From: JAYEJW01 sp034716535
GTDB taxonomy: Bacteria; Pseudomonadota; Gammaproteobacteria; Chromatiales; Chromatiaceae
Length of the DNA stretch: 42,374 nt
Direction of reading: 5' to 3'
NCBI GenBank assembly: GCA_034716535.1
Contig: JAYEJW010000080.1
Span: 1-42,374 of the forward strand
The notes beneath the pieces are model-generated. The model was not told the DNA's origin and searched no databases. It saw only the letters and a list, made by a program, of their open reading frames with translations. Position numbers and translations under genes: made by a program. The stretch's first letter is position 1; every line of letters begins with the position of its first letter. This document shows positions 41,571 to 42,374 of this stretch, piece after piece.

Positions 41571-42275
41571 CTCCTTGATGCCAAAGGGAAAAACGAGTTG
41601 TCGCGAATTCTGGCCAGCCGTTCACACGTCCTCGGCACGCTGCTCGTGGCGGGGGCGATACTGCTTTTCTGGTCACCCGCACTCTTCATTCCTTTTTGGC
41701 AGGACGATTTCAGTTTTCTCTACTCCGCACAGCAGGAGCAGGCACAGGGGAAGTCCCTGTTCGCTCCTTTCTTCGCGGACCAGATCAGAACCTTCTGGCT
41801 AATCTGGCGCAAGACCAGAAGTCGGGTGACCGGCAGAGGCGAGGGCAGTCTCCTGCTCTTCTTCCTCGTCGCCGGCTCACCCTACCTCGCGTTTGCCTGG
41901 AACGCTTACGCTTACTATGTCCTCCTGGGACTGATTGCCTGGGGAATTCTTGCTGCGCTGGCCGACGCAGATCTCAAGACGAAGGGACTCGCGATGGCCG
42001 CGGCACTGCTGTCTTCCTCGCTTGCGGTCGCCGGAAGCTACCTCGCCCCATACCCGGCGCTGATTGCAAGGGCAAACTGGGCCGAGAAACAACTTGCGCT
42101 GGTTGTGTCCCGGTACGAGACCGCTCCGGAGGGCATCTACGTGAACGTCGAGAACAGGCACAGGTATCTCGGGTTCGGGCCGTACGGCCTGGCCTACAGG
42201 CTCGGCATGAAGCGCGAGCAGATCCTGGAGATCCCTCCCGGGGTACCGCAGGGCAAACGCATCAATCCGGCCTAA
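41562..42275 (+). CDS. Membrane protein, probably an internally deleted GT-C/PMT-like enzyme
   Basis: This 237-residue frame has an N-terminal helix (about 22-45) followed by IPFWQDDFSFLYSAQQEQAQ, which looks like the acidic first loop of ArnT/PMT-like glycosyltransferases. A charged, hydrophilic stretch (WRKTRSRVTGRGEG, about 82-95) then leads straight into late-looking helices and a short C-terminal soluble part. Normal members are 500 residues or more, so the middle seems lost. ATG 41562 lies in a palindrome, and TTG 41598 is an alternative start. Probably non-functional, but I cannot exclude a genuinely short protein. Confidence 0.5.
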   Translation: MFILLDAKGKNELSRILASRSHVLGTLLVAGAILLFWSPALFIPFWQDDFSFLYSAQQEQAQGKSLFAPFFADQIRTFWLIWRKTRSRVTGRGEGSLLLFFLVAGSPYLAFAWNAYAYYVLLGLIAWGILAALADADLKTKGLAMAAALLSSSLAVAGSYLAPYPALIARANWAEKQLALVVSRYETAPEGIYVNVENRHRYLGFGPYGLAYRLGMKREQILEIPPGVPQGKRINPA

Positions 42276-42374
42276 TATTCGGAGAATCTGATGGTGTTGT
42301 TTTCTCGACGGAAACGGGCGACTCGAACAGCAACTTGGCGAGGTAGCGCTCGTCCCAGCCCGCTTTCAGGCGTT
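42262..42374 (-). CDS. C-terminal end of an unidentified protein (partial)
   Basis: Reading in from the right edge on the minus strand, an open frame gives LKAGWDERYLAKLLFESPVS and ends at TGA 42262-42264, overlapping the end of the preceding gene by 14 bases. About 37 residues are visible, with natural-looking composition. The family cannot be told. It may be chance. Confidence 0.3.
   Translation of the reverse strand, partial: RLKAGWDERYLAKLLFESPVSVEKTTPSDSPNIRPD

Overview
The window is GC-rich chromosomal DNA from a gammaproteobacterium. The evidence is gene order: lptM-lysA followed by dapF-DUF484-xerC, then hslV-hslU-DUF971-ubiE-ubiJ-ubiB, is a typical gammaproteobacterial arrangement, with ubiquinone as the quinone. 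A small secreted Gly/Tyr/Trp/Pro-rich protein at 11831-12187 looks like a sulfur globule envelope protein, and there is a multihaem cytochrome operon. Together these point to a sulfur-oxidising lineage such as the Chromatiales. The exact taxon cannot be read from the sequence.

Layout. 1-3742: the tail of an unknown gene, a membrane-anchored FG-GAP/ASPIC (CRTAC1-type) beta-propeller protein and an exported TPR protein. 3830-11731: a type III-like restriction-modification island. It holds a 5'-truncated SNF2-type helicase, a DUF4391 protein, a Mod methyltransferase, a DUF4258/YgiT zinc-finger pair that looks like a toxin-antitoxin module, and a complete Res helicase-nuclease. The island is decorated with palindromic repeats that share a GCGAAGCG loop. 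11831-13419: sulfur globule-like protein and 6-phosphofructokinase, both on the minus strand. 13546-13965: a dead HigBA-type toxin-antitoxin relic.

14176-30192 is one long co-directional stretch of mostly housekeeping genes. It covers a WbpE-like sugar aminotransferase, lptM, lysA, a methyltransferase, dapF, DUF484, xerC, hslV, hslU, DUF971 and ubiEJB. It is interrupted between xerC and hslV by a lower-GC three-gene cassette: a GT2 glycosyltransferase, a methyltransferase and a 762-residue membrane protein.

30306-35977: a B12-binding-type radical SAM protein on the minus strand faces away from a four-gene cytochrome operon. That operon encodes an octahaem c, an anchored trihaem c, a b-type membrane cytochrome and a dihaem c. 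It has the parts of a complete quinone-to-periplasm electron relay, but no recognised catalytic subunit beside it.

36040-42374 is a decayed accessory zone. It contains a broken GH17 gene, an LTA-synthase-like sulfatase-fold membrane enzyme, remnants of at least three transposase types (IS91-like, IS1380-like, IS3-like), a UbiA-GtrA-HAD set suggestive of polyprenyl-phosphate pentose chemistry, and a probably internally deleted membrane protein. No rRNA, tRNA or CRISPR array was seen.
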